Shown: positions 26,499 to 34,512 of the stretch, one piece after another
How the letters are laid out: each line of letters opens with the position of its first letter
Position numbering within the stretch: the first letter of the stretch is position 1
Assembly: GCA_002709155.1 (NCBI GenBank)
Contig: PAQA01000041.1
Coordinates: 1 to 34,512, forward strand
Length of the DNA stretch: 34,512 nt
From: Rhodospirillaceae bacterium
GTDB lineage: Bacteria; Pseudomonadota; Alphaproteobacteria; Thalassobaculales; Thalassobaculaceae
Direction: 5' to 3'
Program-made: the position numbers and the translations under genes
Notes under the pieces: model-generated
What the model was told of the DNA's origin: nothing
What the model saw: only the letters and a program-made list of their open reading frames with translations
Databases searched by the model: none

Positions 26499-27440
26499 TT
26501 GGGGCTCGTTATCGTGTTCAATACAGTTTTAGCCACTGATACGTTGTCTAAGCCGGCTGGGTCGGGTTGGACGCCGTTTCTTGATTTCGTGTCTTTATTG
26601 AAGCCCAGAGTTATGTCACTTGTAGTCTTCACCGGGTTTGTTGGTCTATACCTTGCTCCTGGTGATGGAAACCTGATCCTTCAAACAATTGCTGTGCTTT
26701 GTATCGCTATTGGGGCTGGAGCGTCGGGAGCGATAAATATGTGGTATGATCGAGATATAGACGCGGTTATGTCAAGAACACGAACGCGCGCCATTCCTTC
26801 GGGAAAGGTAACTGCCGAAGCGGCCCTCACATTCGGTGTTTTACTTGCTGGCGGGTCCGTGATGGTAATGGGTTTAGCTGTAAATTGGGTCGCAGCTATA
26901 CTGCTTATGGTAACAATAAGTTTCTACGTTTTTGTCTACACGATATGGCTAAAAAGGCGTACGCCACAAAATATAGTAATAGGTGGCGCGGCTGGAGCAT
27001 TCCCGCCGATGATAGGTTGGGCAGCTGTGACTGGCACGGTCAGTATCGAATCGATTACATTATTTACAATTATCTTCATGTGGACACCCCCGCATTTTTG
27101 GGCGTTATCGCTGTACAGAAGCGACGACTACAAAGCGGCCGGCGTTCCTATGATGCCATTGGTTCATGGAAGATATGAGACAAAAAAACAGATTTTGCTC
27201 TACAGCATTGTTCTTGGTCCACTGGGTATAGCACCTTTTTGGCTTGGTACTTTAGGAACGGTATATGGAGTGGCGTCGGTGCTTTTGGGCGCCCTTTTTA
27301 TAGGGGCGGCATGGCGGGTTATGAGGAATGATTCAGAGAAGAACTGTAAGCAGCTTTTTGGTTTTTCTATATTTTATTTATTCTTCTTATTTTTTGCTAT
27401 GATCGTAGACCGCTGCACTAACTTTAACCCTGTCTTGTAA
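26499..27440 (+). CDS. ctaB: Protoheme IX farnesyltransferase (heme O synthase)
   Basis: A UbiA-superfamily membrane prenyltransferase of about 310 residues, which converts heme B to heme O, a precursor of heme A for the oxidase. The aspartate motif is [18 protein letters not shown] with the following AIPSG; the second is in the [15 protein letters not shown] region. The sequence [17 protein letters not shown] is typical of the N-terminal helix. The start is either TTG at 26499 or GTG at 26514, the latter with GGGG nine bases upstream; I cannot decide. It lies 17 bases after coxA. Confidence 0.94.
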   Translation: MGLVIVFNTVLATDTLSKPAGSGWTPFLDFVSLLKPRVMSLVVFTGFVGLYLAPGDGNLILQTIAVLCIAIGAGASGAINMWYDRDIDAVMSRTRTRAIPSGKVTAEAALTFGVLLAGGSVMVMGLAVNWVAAILLMVTISFYVFVYTIWLKRRTPQNIVIGGAAGAFPPMIGWAAVTGTVSIESITLFTIIFMWTPPHFWALSLYRSDDYKAAGVPMMPLVHGRYETKKQILLYSIVLGPLGIAPFWLGTLGTVYGVASVLLGALFIGAAWRVMRNDSEKNCKQLFGFSIFYLFFLFFAMIVDRCTNFNPVL

Positions 27441-27457
27441 CGGATTGGACCTTAGGT

Positions 27458-27604
27458 ATGATTGATACAACCGGCAAGAAACCTCAACCAGAAACGGGTC
27501 TAGCTTTTCGTGAAACCAAACGTGGCCGTAACCTTGCGGTACTCGCTGCAGTTCTTGGGTTTTCTGGCTTATTTTATTTGATTACCATAGTACGGATGTT
27601 TTAA
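27458..27604 (+). CDS. coxF: CoxF-like small membrane protein of the oxidase operon
   Basis: A 48-residue protein: a soluble N-terminus (MIDTTGKKPQPETGLAFRE), a basic stretch TKRGRN and one transmembrane helix from LAVLAAVLGFSGLFYLITIV, ending RMF. Its size, position between ctaB and ctaG and the basic-then-hydrophobic layout match the CoxF proteins of alphaproteobacterial oxidase operons, whose role in oxidase assembly is poorly defined. AGG lies just upstream of ATG 27458, and the stop is two bases before the ctaG start. Being short, it is easily missed by automatic calling. Confidence 0.83.
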   Translation: MIDTTGKKPQPETGLAFRETKRGRNLAVLAAVLGFSGLFYLITIVRMF

Positions 27605-27606
27605 AC

Positions 27607-28200
27607 GTGTCCACTCGTTATCAAAATTCCCATTTGCCAGCTGTGAAGAAGTACAGAACGCTGGGTTTTCTTTTGGTATTGATTATGGGAATGGGGGTTT
27701 TAAGCTATGCGTCAGTGCCTCTATACAAGTTATTTTGCCAGGTCACAGGGTATGGTGGCACAACGCAGAAAGCGATTACCCCTCCTTCTCAAACACTGGA
27801 ACGAAAATTAAAAATCCGGTTTGATGCAAATACTAAACCCACCTTGGATTGGGATTTCCAACCGGTACAAACATCAATGAACATTTTAGTAGGACAAAAT
27901 GCTTTGGCATTTTACAAAGCAAAAAATACGGGCAAAAATCCGATAGTTGGTACAGCAACTTTCAATGTCACTCCCGAAAAAGCAGGTTTATATTTCAATA
28001 AAATAGATTGCTTTTGTTTCACCGAGCAGCTGTTGAATTCTAAAGAAGAGATTGAGATGCCAGTTTCGTTTTTTATAGACCCGGACATAGTTAACGACCC
28101 GAACCTAGATGATGTTACTACAATAACACTATCCTACACTTTCTTCCCGGCTCAAGATCAGTCATTAGCAGACAAAAAGAAAAAAGAAAAAGTAGGTTGA
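27607..28200 (+). CDS. ctaG: Cytochrome c oxidase assembly protein CtaG (Cox11)
   Basis: A 197-residue Cox11-type copper chaperone that inserts CuB into subunit I. It has a single N-terminal transmembrane helix (about 19-38) followed by a periplasmic beta-sandwich. The conserved YASVPLYKLFCQVTGYGGTTQ by parts and the copper-binding motif CFCF (in KIDCFCFTEQLL) are present. It begins with GTG at 27607, two bases after the coxF stop, so translation is probably coupled. The lysine-rich tail DKKKKEK is unremarkable. Confidence 0.95.
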   Translation: MSTRYQNSHLPAVKKYRTLGFLLVLIMGMGVLSYASVPLYKLFCQVTGYGGTTQKAITPPSQTLERKLKIRFDANTKPTLDWDFQPVQTSMNILVGQNALAFYKAKNTGKNPIVGTATFNVTPEKAGLYFNKIDCFCFTEQLLNSKEEIEMPVSFFIDPDIVNDPNLDDVTTITLSYTFFPAQDQSLADKKKKEKVG

Positions 28201-28282
28201 GAACTTGTTAATGGAAAGTAAAACAGTTACTTTTGCTTAAGGCTAAATCTGATTGTTAGACCAGAGAGGGAAAGAAGAACTC

Positions 28283-29068
28283 ATGAGTGGCAGGCATAGT
28301 CATTCCTTTCATCTTGTAGAGCCAAGTCCATGGCCAGCGGTGGCATCACTAGCAGCTTTTGTTACTGCTATTGGCGCAATTATGTTTATGCACGAAAAAC
28401 CCTTTGGCGCATTGATCATGTGTGTCGGTTTAGCATGGATACTCTTAACAATGGCATTTTGGTGGTGGGATGTGATTAAAGAGGCTGAACATCAGGGTCA
28501 TCATACACCGATAGTGCAAATCGGAATGCGGTATGGTATGTTGCTGTTCATTGCGTCAGAGGTGATGTTTTTTGTTGCTTTTTTCTGGGCATTTTTTGAT
28601 GCTTCCCTTTACCCAGATACTGGTATATGGCCACCAGCAGGGGTCGAGACTTTCAGTGCTTGGGATATTCCTCTAATAAATACTTTGATTTTGTTATTAT
28701 CGGGATGCACCGTTACATGGGCACATGCTGCGCTTCTGAAAGATGACCGAGAGAACCTAATAAAGGGCCTTGGTTATACAATACTATTGGGTATAGCGTT
28801 CACTGCCTTGCAGATTTATGAATATGACCACGCAACATTTAAATTCACCGATGGCATTTACTCGTCCACATTTTATCTCGCGACGGGGTTCCATGGGTTC
28901 CATGTTTTTGTAGGAACCTGTTTCTTGATTGTGTGTTGGTTTAGGTCAAGGGCTGGTCACTTTACACCAGAACAGCACTTTGGGTTTGAGGCTGCTGCTT
29001 GGTATTGGCACTTTGTTGATGTAGTCTGGCTCTTTTTGTTCGTAAGTATCTATTGGTGGGGCGGTTGA
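28283..29068 (+). CDS. coxC: Cytochrome c oxidase subunit III
   Basis: A 261-residue seven-helix subunit III that stabilises the catalytic core. Typical features are the N-terminal HSFHLVEPSPWP, the REAEHQG-type loop seen as IKEAEHQGHHTPIVQ, SEVMFFVAFFWAFFDASLYP and the ending WHFVDVVWLFLFVSIYWWGG. The ATG at 28283 is chosen because it matches the family N-terminus and has an upstream GAAGAA; the frame is open ten codons further. It follows ctaG by 82 bases. Confidence 0.96.
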   Translation: MSGRHSHSFHLVEPSPWPAVASLAAFVTAIGAIMFMHEKPFGALIMCVGLAWILLTMAFWWWDVIKEAEHQGHHTPIVQIGMRYGMLLFIASEVMFFVAFFWAFFDASLYPDTGIWPPAGVETFSAWDIPLINTLILLLSGCTVTWAHAALLKDDRENLIKGLGYTILLGIAFTALQIYEYDHATFKFTDGIYSSTFYLATGFHGFHVFVGTCFLIVCWFRSRAGHFTPEQHFGFEAAAWYWHFVDVVWLFLFVSIYWWGG

Positions 29069-29338
29069 TTCGGTCAATCCGTAGTTAGCTCGTTCAACAA
29101 GTGTTTGAGCTGTCATGCTATAAGTGGTGCCCATCACAACCGATAAATATAAACTCTATAAATGTAGTATTACGACGAGGCATTGTTTTCGACATCATGT
29201 AAAGAGATCCGGTTTGGGAACCCTGGTTTGTTGAGGTTGCGGTTTTCAAATATTGATCAATTAGTCATAATTCTGACAGTTCAGGTCCTTGTTCAACTTG
29301 AAAGTGGACTGCATAAAGTTTGGAAGGTTTTTATCTAG
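29069..29338. other. Gap between coxC and surf1 without a recognisable gene
   Basis: In many related operons a DUF983 gene lies between coxC and surf1. Here the 270 bases have stops in all frames, no Cys-x2-Cys pair typical of DUF983 and no RNA gene that I can see. A good GGAAGG precedes the surf1 start, and a promoter for surf1 could also be here. Confidence 0.45.
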
Positions 29339-30055
29339 ATGTCAGGCGAGTGGAAATTTAAACCAACGATGGGGCCAACTTTATTTGCCGTCCCAACATT
29401 TATTGTCTTAATACTTCTGGGTAGTTGGCAGGTTCAACGTATGAGTTGGAAGCAAGATATCATTGCGACATTTGAGCAACAGATGGCAAAACAGCCTGTT
29501 ATGCCGCCTTTAGACATAAAAAAAGAAACTGACTGGAGGTATACGCGTGTTAGAGCGGAAGGACGTTTTTTACACGATAAGGAAATCTTGCTGACAGGGC
29601 GGACTTTTGAGGGTACTGCTGGTTTTCATATAATTACGCCCTTTCTCTTTAATGAAAATCGTACTGTTCTAGTAAACAGGGGTTGGATTCCAGAAAAACT
29701 TCGTGAAAGGAAAAGCAGGCCTCAAACGACGCCGGCAGGTATCGTTGTCATGGAAGGAATTTTGAGAGGGGACAATAGGAAAGGTTATTTTGTTCCTGAA
29801 AACGAACCAATAAATGAGGTTTGGCTGTATGTTAACACAAAACAAATTGCCGAATACAGAGATATTGGACCAGTTCCTGGTTATTATATCGATGAACTTA
29901 GGGCTCCTGGTCCGTATAAATTACCCATAGGTGCTGCCGGTAAAATCGAGGTAAGAAACGAGCATTTGAAATATGCTGTAACCTGGTTTCTTTTGGCCAT
30001 TACGTTACTGGCTGTTTATATCGTCTATCATACTAGTAAACGTGAAGATGACTAA
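29339..30055 (+). CDS. surf1: SURF1 family cytochrome oxidase biogenesis protein
   Basis: A 238-residue Surf1 protein, which binds heme A and helps to insert it into subunit I. There is one transmembrane helix at each end: the first is in FAVPTFIVLILLGSWQVQR (17-35), and the second in YAVTWFLLAITLLAVYIVY (about 210-230). Between them are the conserved VLVNRGWIPE and the PGYYIDE motif. The ATG at 29339 has a strong GGAAGG upstream. Its end overlaps the start of the carboxypeptidase gene. Confidence 0.95.
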   Translation: MSGEWKFKPTMGPTLFAVPTFIVLILLGSWQVQRMSWKQDIIATFEQQMAKQPVMPPLDIKKETDWRYTRVRAEGRFLHDKEILLTGRTFEGTAGFHIITPFLFNENRTVLVNRGWIPEKLRERKSRPQTTPAGIVVMEGILRGDNRKGYFVPENEPINEVWLYVNTKQIAEYRDIGPVPGYYIDELRAPGPYKLPIGAAGKIEVRNEHLKYAVTWFLLAITLLAVYIVYHTSKREDD

Positions 30056-31562
30056 TAATAGTAAAAAATCATACTTAGAATTAACCAAAAAATGGCACCG
30101 TTTTGCGGTCCTCTCGGATGCGATAGCGATGCTTTCCTGGGATCGCCAAGCGATAATGCCTTCCGGGTCTGGTGCCGCACGCGCCGAACAAATTGCCATT
30201 CTCTCTGTTTTGAAACATGAAGAATTAACCGATCCATTAACATTAGAATTGGTAGATAAAGCAGATACTGCTGAGTTAGGTGATATAGAAAAGAAAAATT
30301 TATTTGAAATTCGGCGCATTTATCGACATGCAGCAGCCTTGTCTCCTAAGCTGGTCGAAGAACACTCGCGCGCCTGTGCTACCTGCGAGGGGCAGTGGCA
30401 GTTGGCTCGAAAAGAGAATAACTTCCAGGTTGTTGCTGGATCATTAGGGGAAGTTGTTAAGTTAACGCGACAGATTGCTGCTATTAAAGCGGAAACATTC
30501 AAGTCTAATTCATATGATAGCCTTTTAGATGAATACGAGCCGGGTGGGGCATCGGCCCAAATTGATGCAATTTTTGCTTTATTAGAACCAGCACTGCAGA
30601 AGCTCCTTCCAGAAGTAATAGAGTATCAAGCTGATATTGATTTTCCCACATATCCAACCCCGGTGCCTATTCAGAATCAAAAGAGTTTAGGTCAAATAAT
30701 TATGAAGGCATTAGGGTTTGACTTCTTGAAAGGTCGTCTCGATACAAGTGTTCACCCCTTTTCGGGCGGCACTCCAGATGATGTCAGAATAACCACACGT
30801 TATAATGAGAATGACTGGACAAGCAGTTTGATGGGTGTGATCCATGAGACGGGTCATGCTCTGTACGAGCAAGGTTTGCCAAGTCGGTGGCGAGGACAGC
30901 CTGTGGGGTCTGCACGAGGGATGGTGGTTCATGAGAGTCAATCACTATTAATGGAGATGCAAGTTTGTCGCTCCCCGGAGTTTTTTAAGTTTCTGGCCCC
31001 CATCATAGAAAAAGAATTTATGGTGCAAGGAGATCAGTGGAAAGCAGAGGAGCTAAGTAACAATTCAAGGCGAGTTACTCCTAACTTTATTAGGGTTGAT
31101 GCGGACGAAATCACCTACCCTCTTCACATTATACTCCGGTATAAACTAGAGAAGGCCCTTGTGTGCGGTGATCTTTCAGTTGCGGATTTACCTGATGCAT
31201 GGAACGAAGCATTTGAGTCGAGTTTTGGGACGCGACCGCCTGATGATTTGCAGGGTTGCCTTCAAGATATACACTGGTATGACGGAGCATTTGGCTACTT
31301 CCCTACCTATACTCTTGGTGCTTTGGCTGCTGCTCAACTATTCTCTGCCGCTAGAAAAGATCACCCTGATATATTGGCACAAATTTCGAAGGGACATTTT
31401 TCTACACTGTTGAATTGGCTGAGAAAAAACGTCCATAGCATTGGAAGCGCACTTAGTACCAAAGAAATATTGATTAAAGCGACGGGAAGCCCACTCTCGA
31501 TAACGGCCTTCTTGGAACACTTGAACAGTAGATATCTCGGTAAAGCCTCAAAAAATTATTAG
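30048..31562 (+). CDS. M32 family carboxypeptidase (carboxypeptidase Taq)
   Basis: A 504-residue zinc carboxypeptidase of the M32 family. The zinc motif HETGH is at 266-270 with the third ligand in the following HESQSLLMEMQ segment. Other family marks are RRVTPNFIRVDADEITYPLHIILR by parts and DVRITTRYNEND. It removes C-terminal residues from peptides in the cytoplasm. ATG 30048 overlaps the surf1 stop by eight bases (a GTG six bases upstream is a second option), so it is probably translated together with the oxidase operon. It converges with the DUF1932 gene four bases after its stop. Confidence 0.94.
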   Translation: MTNNSKKSYLELTKKWHRFAVLSDAIAMLSWDRQAIMPSGSGAARAEQIAILSVLKHEELTDPLTLELVDKADTAELGDIEKKNLFEIRRIYRHAAALSPKLVEEHSRACATCEGQWQLARKENNFQVVAGSLGEVVKLTRQIAAIKAETFKSNSYDSLLDEYEPGGASAQIDAIFALLEPALQKLLPEVIEYQADIDFPTYPTPVPIQNQKSLGQIIMKALGFDFLKGRLDTSVHPFSGGTPDDVRITTRYNENDWTSSLMGVIHETGHALYEQGLPSRWRGQPVGSARGMVVHESQSLLMEMQVCRSPEFFKFLAPIIEKEFMVQGDQWKAEELSNNSRRVTPNFIRVDADEITYPLHIILRYKLEKALVCGDLSVADLPDAWNEAFESSFGTRPPDDLQGCLQDIHWYDGAFGYFPTYTLGALAAAQLFSAARKDHPDILAQISKGHFSTLLNWLRKNVHSIGSALSTKEILIKATGSPLSITAFLEHLNSRYLGKASKNY

Positions 31563-31566
31563 AAGA

Positions 31567-32457
31567 TTAATTTTTCGAGACGAAACTGGCAAGGATATCT
31601 GTCACATCTTCAGCTGTTTTTCCTTTTTTCCTTTTTTCCACAATTTCTTCACCCAAAATGGACTTTTCTACAACCATGTATGTTTCTGCTACGCCATGGA
31701 AAAGCTTCTCCGATAAATTATTGTCATCGAAAGTTTTTGCTATTTCCTCCATTTCTCCCACCCATCGATAAGCTTTTGGGCACATATCTGGCAGCCACTT
31801 TTTCATATGATTAAAAAGATTAGGTTGGCTAGAATTTAACTCTTGAGCGAATGCATCCTCTACACCTTCTAACTTAGCAATGATCATTGAGTTTATTGCT
31901 ATGGCCGTTAGTCCTTTTGTCATAGCCGCGTATGACATTTTTATTGCAGAGGCGGAACCTATTTCATTCCCTAAGCTTCGGAAGTCAAGGCCTGTTGCAT
32001 TCAAGGTGGTAAGCTCTTTCGAATTTGGTCCAGAAACGTACAAGCGAGGGCTTTCATTTTTGGGTGCCCTAGGCGGTCCACCAATGATCCCACCATCTAT
32101 AAATTCTAATCCGACACTACTTGCTTTCTGAGCCGCATTCTTTCCCGTGTTTGGCGAGATTGCATTAAGATCCACAATGATTGGTCTCGAGGAGTACTTG
32201 GTCGCCTTTTTTGCTAGAGTCTCAATAAATTCAATAGCCTTATCTGGTCTCATAATCGATAGTATTACATCAACGCTATTGAACAAATTATCTATATCTC
32301 CAACATCTTGAATTCCGGCCTCTTGGGAGAGTGTTCTTGTTCTTTCTGAACGCCCTTCCAAGGCAGAAACAACCCGGTAACCGCCTTCAACAAGTAGCCT
32401 GCCAATACCATGTCCCATGTCCCCGGGCGACTGGATAGCTATTGTCTTGATATTCAT
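31567..32457 (-). CDS. NAD(P)-dependent beta-hydroxyacid dehydrogenase-like protein with DUF1932
   Basis: A 296-residue protein with an N-terminal Rossmann domain of the 6-phosphogluconate/3-hydroxyisobutyrate dehydrogenase type and a C-terminal DUF1932 domain. The dinucleotide loop reads IAIQSPGDMGHGIGRLL (6-22), where SPGDMG replaces the usual GxGxMG. GGIIGGPPRAPK is the substrate-side motif seen across the family, and SAIKMSYAAMTKG contains the likely catalytic lysine; the KxxxN asparagine is not kept, which I believe is normal in the DUF1932 branch. Substrate unknown. It is divergent from thrC (about 95 bases) and convergent with the M32 gene. Confidence 0.85.
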   Translation of the reverse strand: MNIKTIAIQSPGDMGHGIGRLLVEGGYRVVSALEGRSERTRTLSQEAGIQDVGDIDNLFNSVDVILSIMRPDKAIEFIETLAKKATKYSSRPIIVDLNAISPNTGKNAAQKASSVGLEFIDGGIIGGPPRAPKNESPRLYVSGPNSKELTTLNATGLDFRSLGNEIGSASAIKMSYAAMTKGLTAIAINSMIIAKLEGVEDAFAQELNSSQPNLFNHMKKWLPDMCPKAYRWVGEMEEIAKTFDDNNLSEKLFHGVAETYMVVEKSILGEEIVEKRKKGKTAEDVTDILASFVSKN

Positions 32458-32552
32458 AGTTTTAATCCTTTTATTTTATAGGTAGCACCATCATTCTTGC
32501 AAGACGGCGAAGCCAAGGCTAGTGTGGCGAAATATTGGCTCTGGAGATACTC

Positions 32553-33959
32553 TTGAAATATATTAGCACGCGGGGGATTGCCCCGGAATTAGATTTTGAT
32601 GATGTTCTGATCACAGGGTTAGCTCGAGACGGCGGGCTTTACGTGCCCAAAGAGTGGCCAAAATTTAGCAACAATGAAATTGAAACCATGCGGGAATTAT
32701 CGTACGCGGACCTATCGATTCAAATTATGAAACCATTTATCAGCAATAGTATCTCAAGTGATGACTTTGATGCGCTTGTCCGTGATACCTATGAAAAATT
32801 TAGACATCCAGCTGTAGCACCATTGAAGCAGCTAGAAAATAATCTGTGGCTATTAGAGTTGTTTCATGGCCCAACGCTTGCCTTCAAAGACTACGCCATG
32901 CAGATCCTCGGAGGGTTATTTGATGAAGCACTTCAAAGACGCAAAAAGCGAACAACAATAGTTGGGGCAACATCGGGCGATACTGGATCAGCTGCTATTG
33001 AAGCTTTTAGAAACAGGGAGGCGATTGATATTTTTATCCTGTTTCCTAAAGGAAGGGTCTCGAACATTCAACAAAGGCAGATGACAACGGTTGATTCCTC
33101 AAATGTCCATGCGATCGCTTTGGAGGGTACCTTTGACGACTGCCAAGACATGGTCAAGTCATTGTTTAATGATCTAGAATATCGCGATAAATATAACCTT
33201 TCGGCAGTTAATTCGATCAACTGGGCGAGATTGTTGCCGCAGATCATCTACTATTTTTGGGCTGCCTTAGCATTATGGGCCCCCAATCGTAAAGTAAGTT
33301 TCTCGGTACCCTCAGGAAACTTTGGCAATGTTTTCTCTGCCTACGCGGCAAAAGCGCTGGGGTTGCCAATTGAGAACTTGGTAGTTGCAACGAATACAAA
33401 CGATATTTTATCAAGATTTTTTAATTCTGGTAAAATGGAAATTAAGCGGGTCAGGCCTAGTTTGAGTCCAAGTATGGATATCCAGGTGTCTAGTAATTTT
33501 GAGCGACTTTTATTTGATTTATGCGAACGTGATGGTTCACTAACAAATGAAATAATAGAGAATTTTCGAACTGACGGCTATTTTGACATCGAAACGGAGC
33601 TAATCGCTAAGAGGGCAAATATTTTCTCAGCGTGTAGTGTCGACGATGAAACTACCTTAGCTAGAATAAAAAAAACTCATAAGGATACTGGTGAGATAAT
33701 AGATCCCCATAGCGCGGTTGGATTAGAAGCAGCGCATCAAATTAGATCATCTGGATTGGTGTCTTCAGAAATACCAATTATCTCTTTGGCTTGCGCTCAC
33801 CCGGCTAAATTTCCTGATGCTGTGCATGGGGCGACGGGCTTCTATCCTGATTTGCCTGTTCAACTCGATGATTTATTAGAAAAAAAAGAACACACAGTCG
33901 TGCTTCCAGATGATTTTGATTCGGTAGCCAATTATATAGCGGATAATACAAATGTCTGA
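32553..33959 (+). CDS. thrC: Threonine synthase
   Basis: A 468-residue PLP enzyme that converts O-phosphohomoserine to threonine. It begins MKYISTRGIAPELDFDD in family style. The PLP lysine is Lys112 in FHGPTLAFKDYAMQ, and the phosphate-binding ATSGDTGSAA loop follows. The TTG at 32553 is preferred: GGAG lies six bases upstream and it gives the exact conserved N-terminus, whereas a TTG at 32535 would add six unrelated residues. Its stop overlaps the start of the M16 peptidase gene, a common alphaproteobacterial pair. Confidence 0.95.
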   Translation: MKYISTRGIAPELDFDDVLITGLARDGGLYVPKEWPKFSNNEIETMRELSYADLSIQIMKPFISNSISSDDFDALVRDTYEKFRHPAVAPLKQLENNLWLLELFHGPTLAFKDYAMQILGGLFDEALQRRKKRTTIVGATSGDTGSAAIEAFRNREAIDIFILFPKGRVSNIQQRQMTTVDSSNVHAIALEGTFDDCQDMVKSLFNDLEYRDKYNLSAVNSINWARLLPQIIYYFWAALALWAPNRKVSFSVPSGNFGNVFSAYAAKALGLPIENLVVATNTNDILSRFFNSGKMEIKRVRPSLSPSMDIQVSSNFERLLFDLCERDGSLTNEIIENFRTDGYFDIETELIAKRANIFSACSVDDETTLARIKKTHKDTGEIIDPHSAVGLEAAHQIRSSGLVSSEIPIISLACAHPAKFPDAVHGATGFYPDLPVQLDDLLEKKEHTVVLPDDFDSVANYIADNTNV

Positions 33960-34512
33960 GTCTCAAGTTAAAGTTACTAACTTGGATAATGGTATACGAG
34001 TTGTAAGTGATACAATGAATTCTGTGGAGAGCGTTTCGCTTGGTGCTTGGTTTGGAATTGGCACAAGGAATGAGTCCGCAGATGTAAATGGGGTAGCCCA
34101 TCTTCTAGAACATATGGCATTTAAGGGTACTAACGGTAGAAGTGCGGCGGCCATAGCTGAGGAAGTAGAGATTGTTGGAGGACATCTCAATGCATATACA
34201 TCTCGGGAACAAACGGCTTATTATGCAAAACTTTTAAAGGACGATATGAACTTAGGAGTAGATATCCTAAGTGATATTCTGCAAAACTCCATATTTGCAG
34301 AATTAGAGTTAGATCGCGAACGCAATGTCGTATTGCAAGAAATAGGACAGTGTGCAGATACACCAGATGACATAATTTTCGATTATTTCCAGTCGACAGC
34401 CTATCCAGACCAGGGCCTTGGCCGTCCGGTTCTGGGCACTGGCGAAATTATAAGTAAAATGTCGCGAGACACCGTAATTAAATTCATAAATGATAATTAT
34501 GGTGGTGAGCAA
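33952..34512 (+). CDS. M16 family zinc peptidase, processing-peptidase type (5' end only)
   Basis: The first 187 codons of a gene that leaves the window at its right edge. It belongs to the M16B peptidases related to the beta subunit of the mitochondrial processing peptidase. The inverted zinc motif HLLEH is at 50-54 with catalytic Glu53, and the third ligand Glu130 lies 76 residues further in RNVVLQEIGQ, as expected. VSLGAWFGIGTRNE and GGHLNAYTSREQTAYYAK are also standard. The ATG at 33952 overlaps the thrC stop by eight bases. The non-catalytic second half is not visible. Confidence 0.94.
   Translation, partial: MSESQVKVTNLDNGIRVVSDTMNSVESVSLGAWFGIGTRNESADVNGVAHLLEHMAFKGTNGRSAAAIAEEVEIVGGHLNAYTSREQTAYYAKLLKDDMNLGVDILSDILQNSIFAELELDRERNVVLQEIGQCADTPDDIIFDYFQSTAYPDQGLGRPVLGTGEIISKMSRDTVIKFINDNYGGEQ

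Noticed and set aside
28946..29137. Leftward 63-codon ORF over the coxC end
   Set aside because: It lies mostly antisense to coxC, has no recognisable motif and no family likeness; a shadow frame.
34309..34512. Leftward ORF at the right edge
   Set aside because: It is antisense to the M16 peptidase, whose conserved motifs clearly show the coding strand.

Overview
The window is a gene-dense stretch of an alphaproteobacterial chromosome, probably from a free-living and possibly marine relative of the Rhodospirillales. Two things support this: the gene order (glnD-murJ-trpS, nfu, tsaB-rimI, plsC-miaB, ubiA/rsmE-gshA, tldD/coxBA-ctaB-ctaG-coxC-surf1, thrC-M16 peptidase) and the protein types (plant-type GshA, Bax-like glucosaminidase, A-type aa3 oxidase). 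The DNA is AT-rich by eye, intergenic spaces are short (none above about 300 bases), and several genes use GTG or TTG starts. I saw no rRNA, tRNA, CRISPR, IS element, phage gene or plasmid function. Taxonomy is inference only.

Layout. 1-12.0 kb is a leftward housekeeping run: the 5' end of miaB, an olsB-plsC pair that probably makes ornithine lipids, rimI and tsaB, a rightward secreted polysaccharide deacetylase, then (leftward) a Bax-like peptidoglycan hydrolase behind an Nfu iron-sulfur protein, trpS, murJ and glnD. 12.2-18.2 kb is the most accessory part. It holds a FOXRED1-like FAD oxidoreductase, two overlapping Lin0512-family paralogues behind an MFS transporter and, diverging from that, a glyoxalase I-like protein, an M20 amidohydrolase, an ABM-domain protein and a DUF350 membrane protein. 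18.2-23.7 kb carries ubiA with an ETF-beta-lysine-methyltransferase-like gene (leftward), rsmE and plant-type gshA (rightward), and tldD (leftward). 24.0-31.6 kb is a full aa3 cytochrome c oxidase operon, coxB-coxA-ctaB-coxF-ctaG-coxC-surf1, followed by an M32 carboxypeptidase. The end has a DUF1932 dehydrogenase (leftward), then thrC and the start of an M16 processing-type peptidase.

How the genes work together. The respiratory genes form a coherent set: heme O synthesis (ctaB), copper delivery (ctaG), Surf1, the three catalytic subunits, and nearby ubiquinone synthesis (ubiA) with a likely ETF methyltransferase. Many of these proteins have mitochondrial counterparts (NFU1, FOXRED1, COQ2, ETFBKMT, COX1/2/3, COX10, COX11, SURF1, MPP-beta, CDK5RAP1). 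I do not find a wholly new defence or mobile system. The best candidates for undescribed biology are the Lin0512 pair with its transporter and divergent enzyme operon, and the FOXRED1-like gene.
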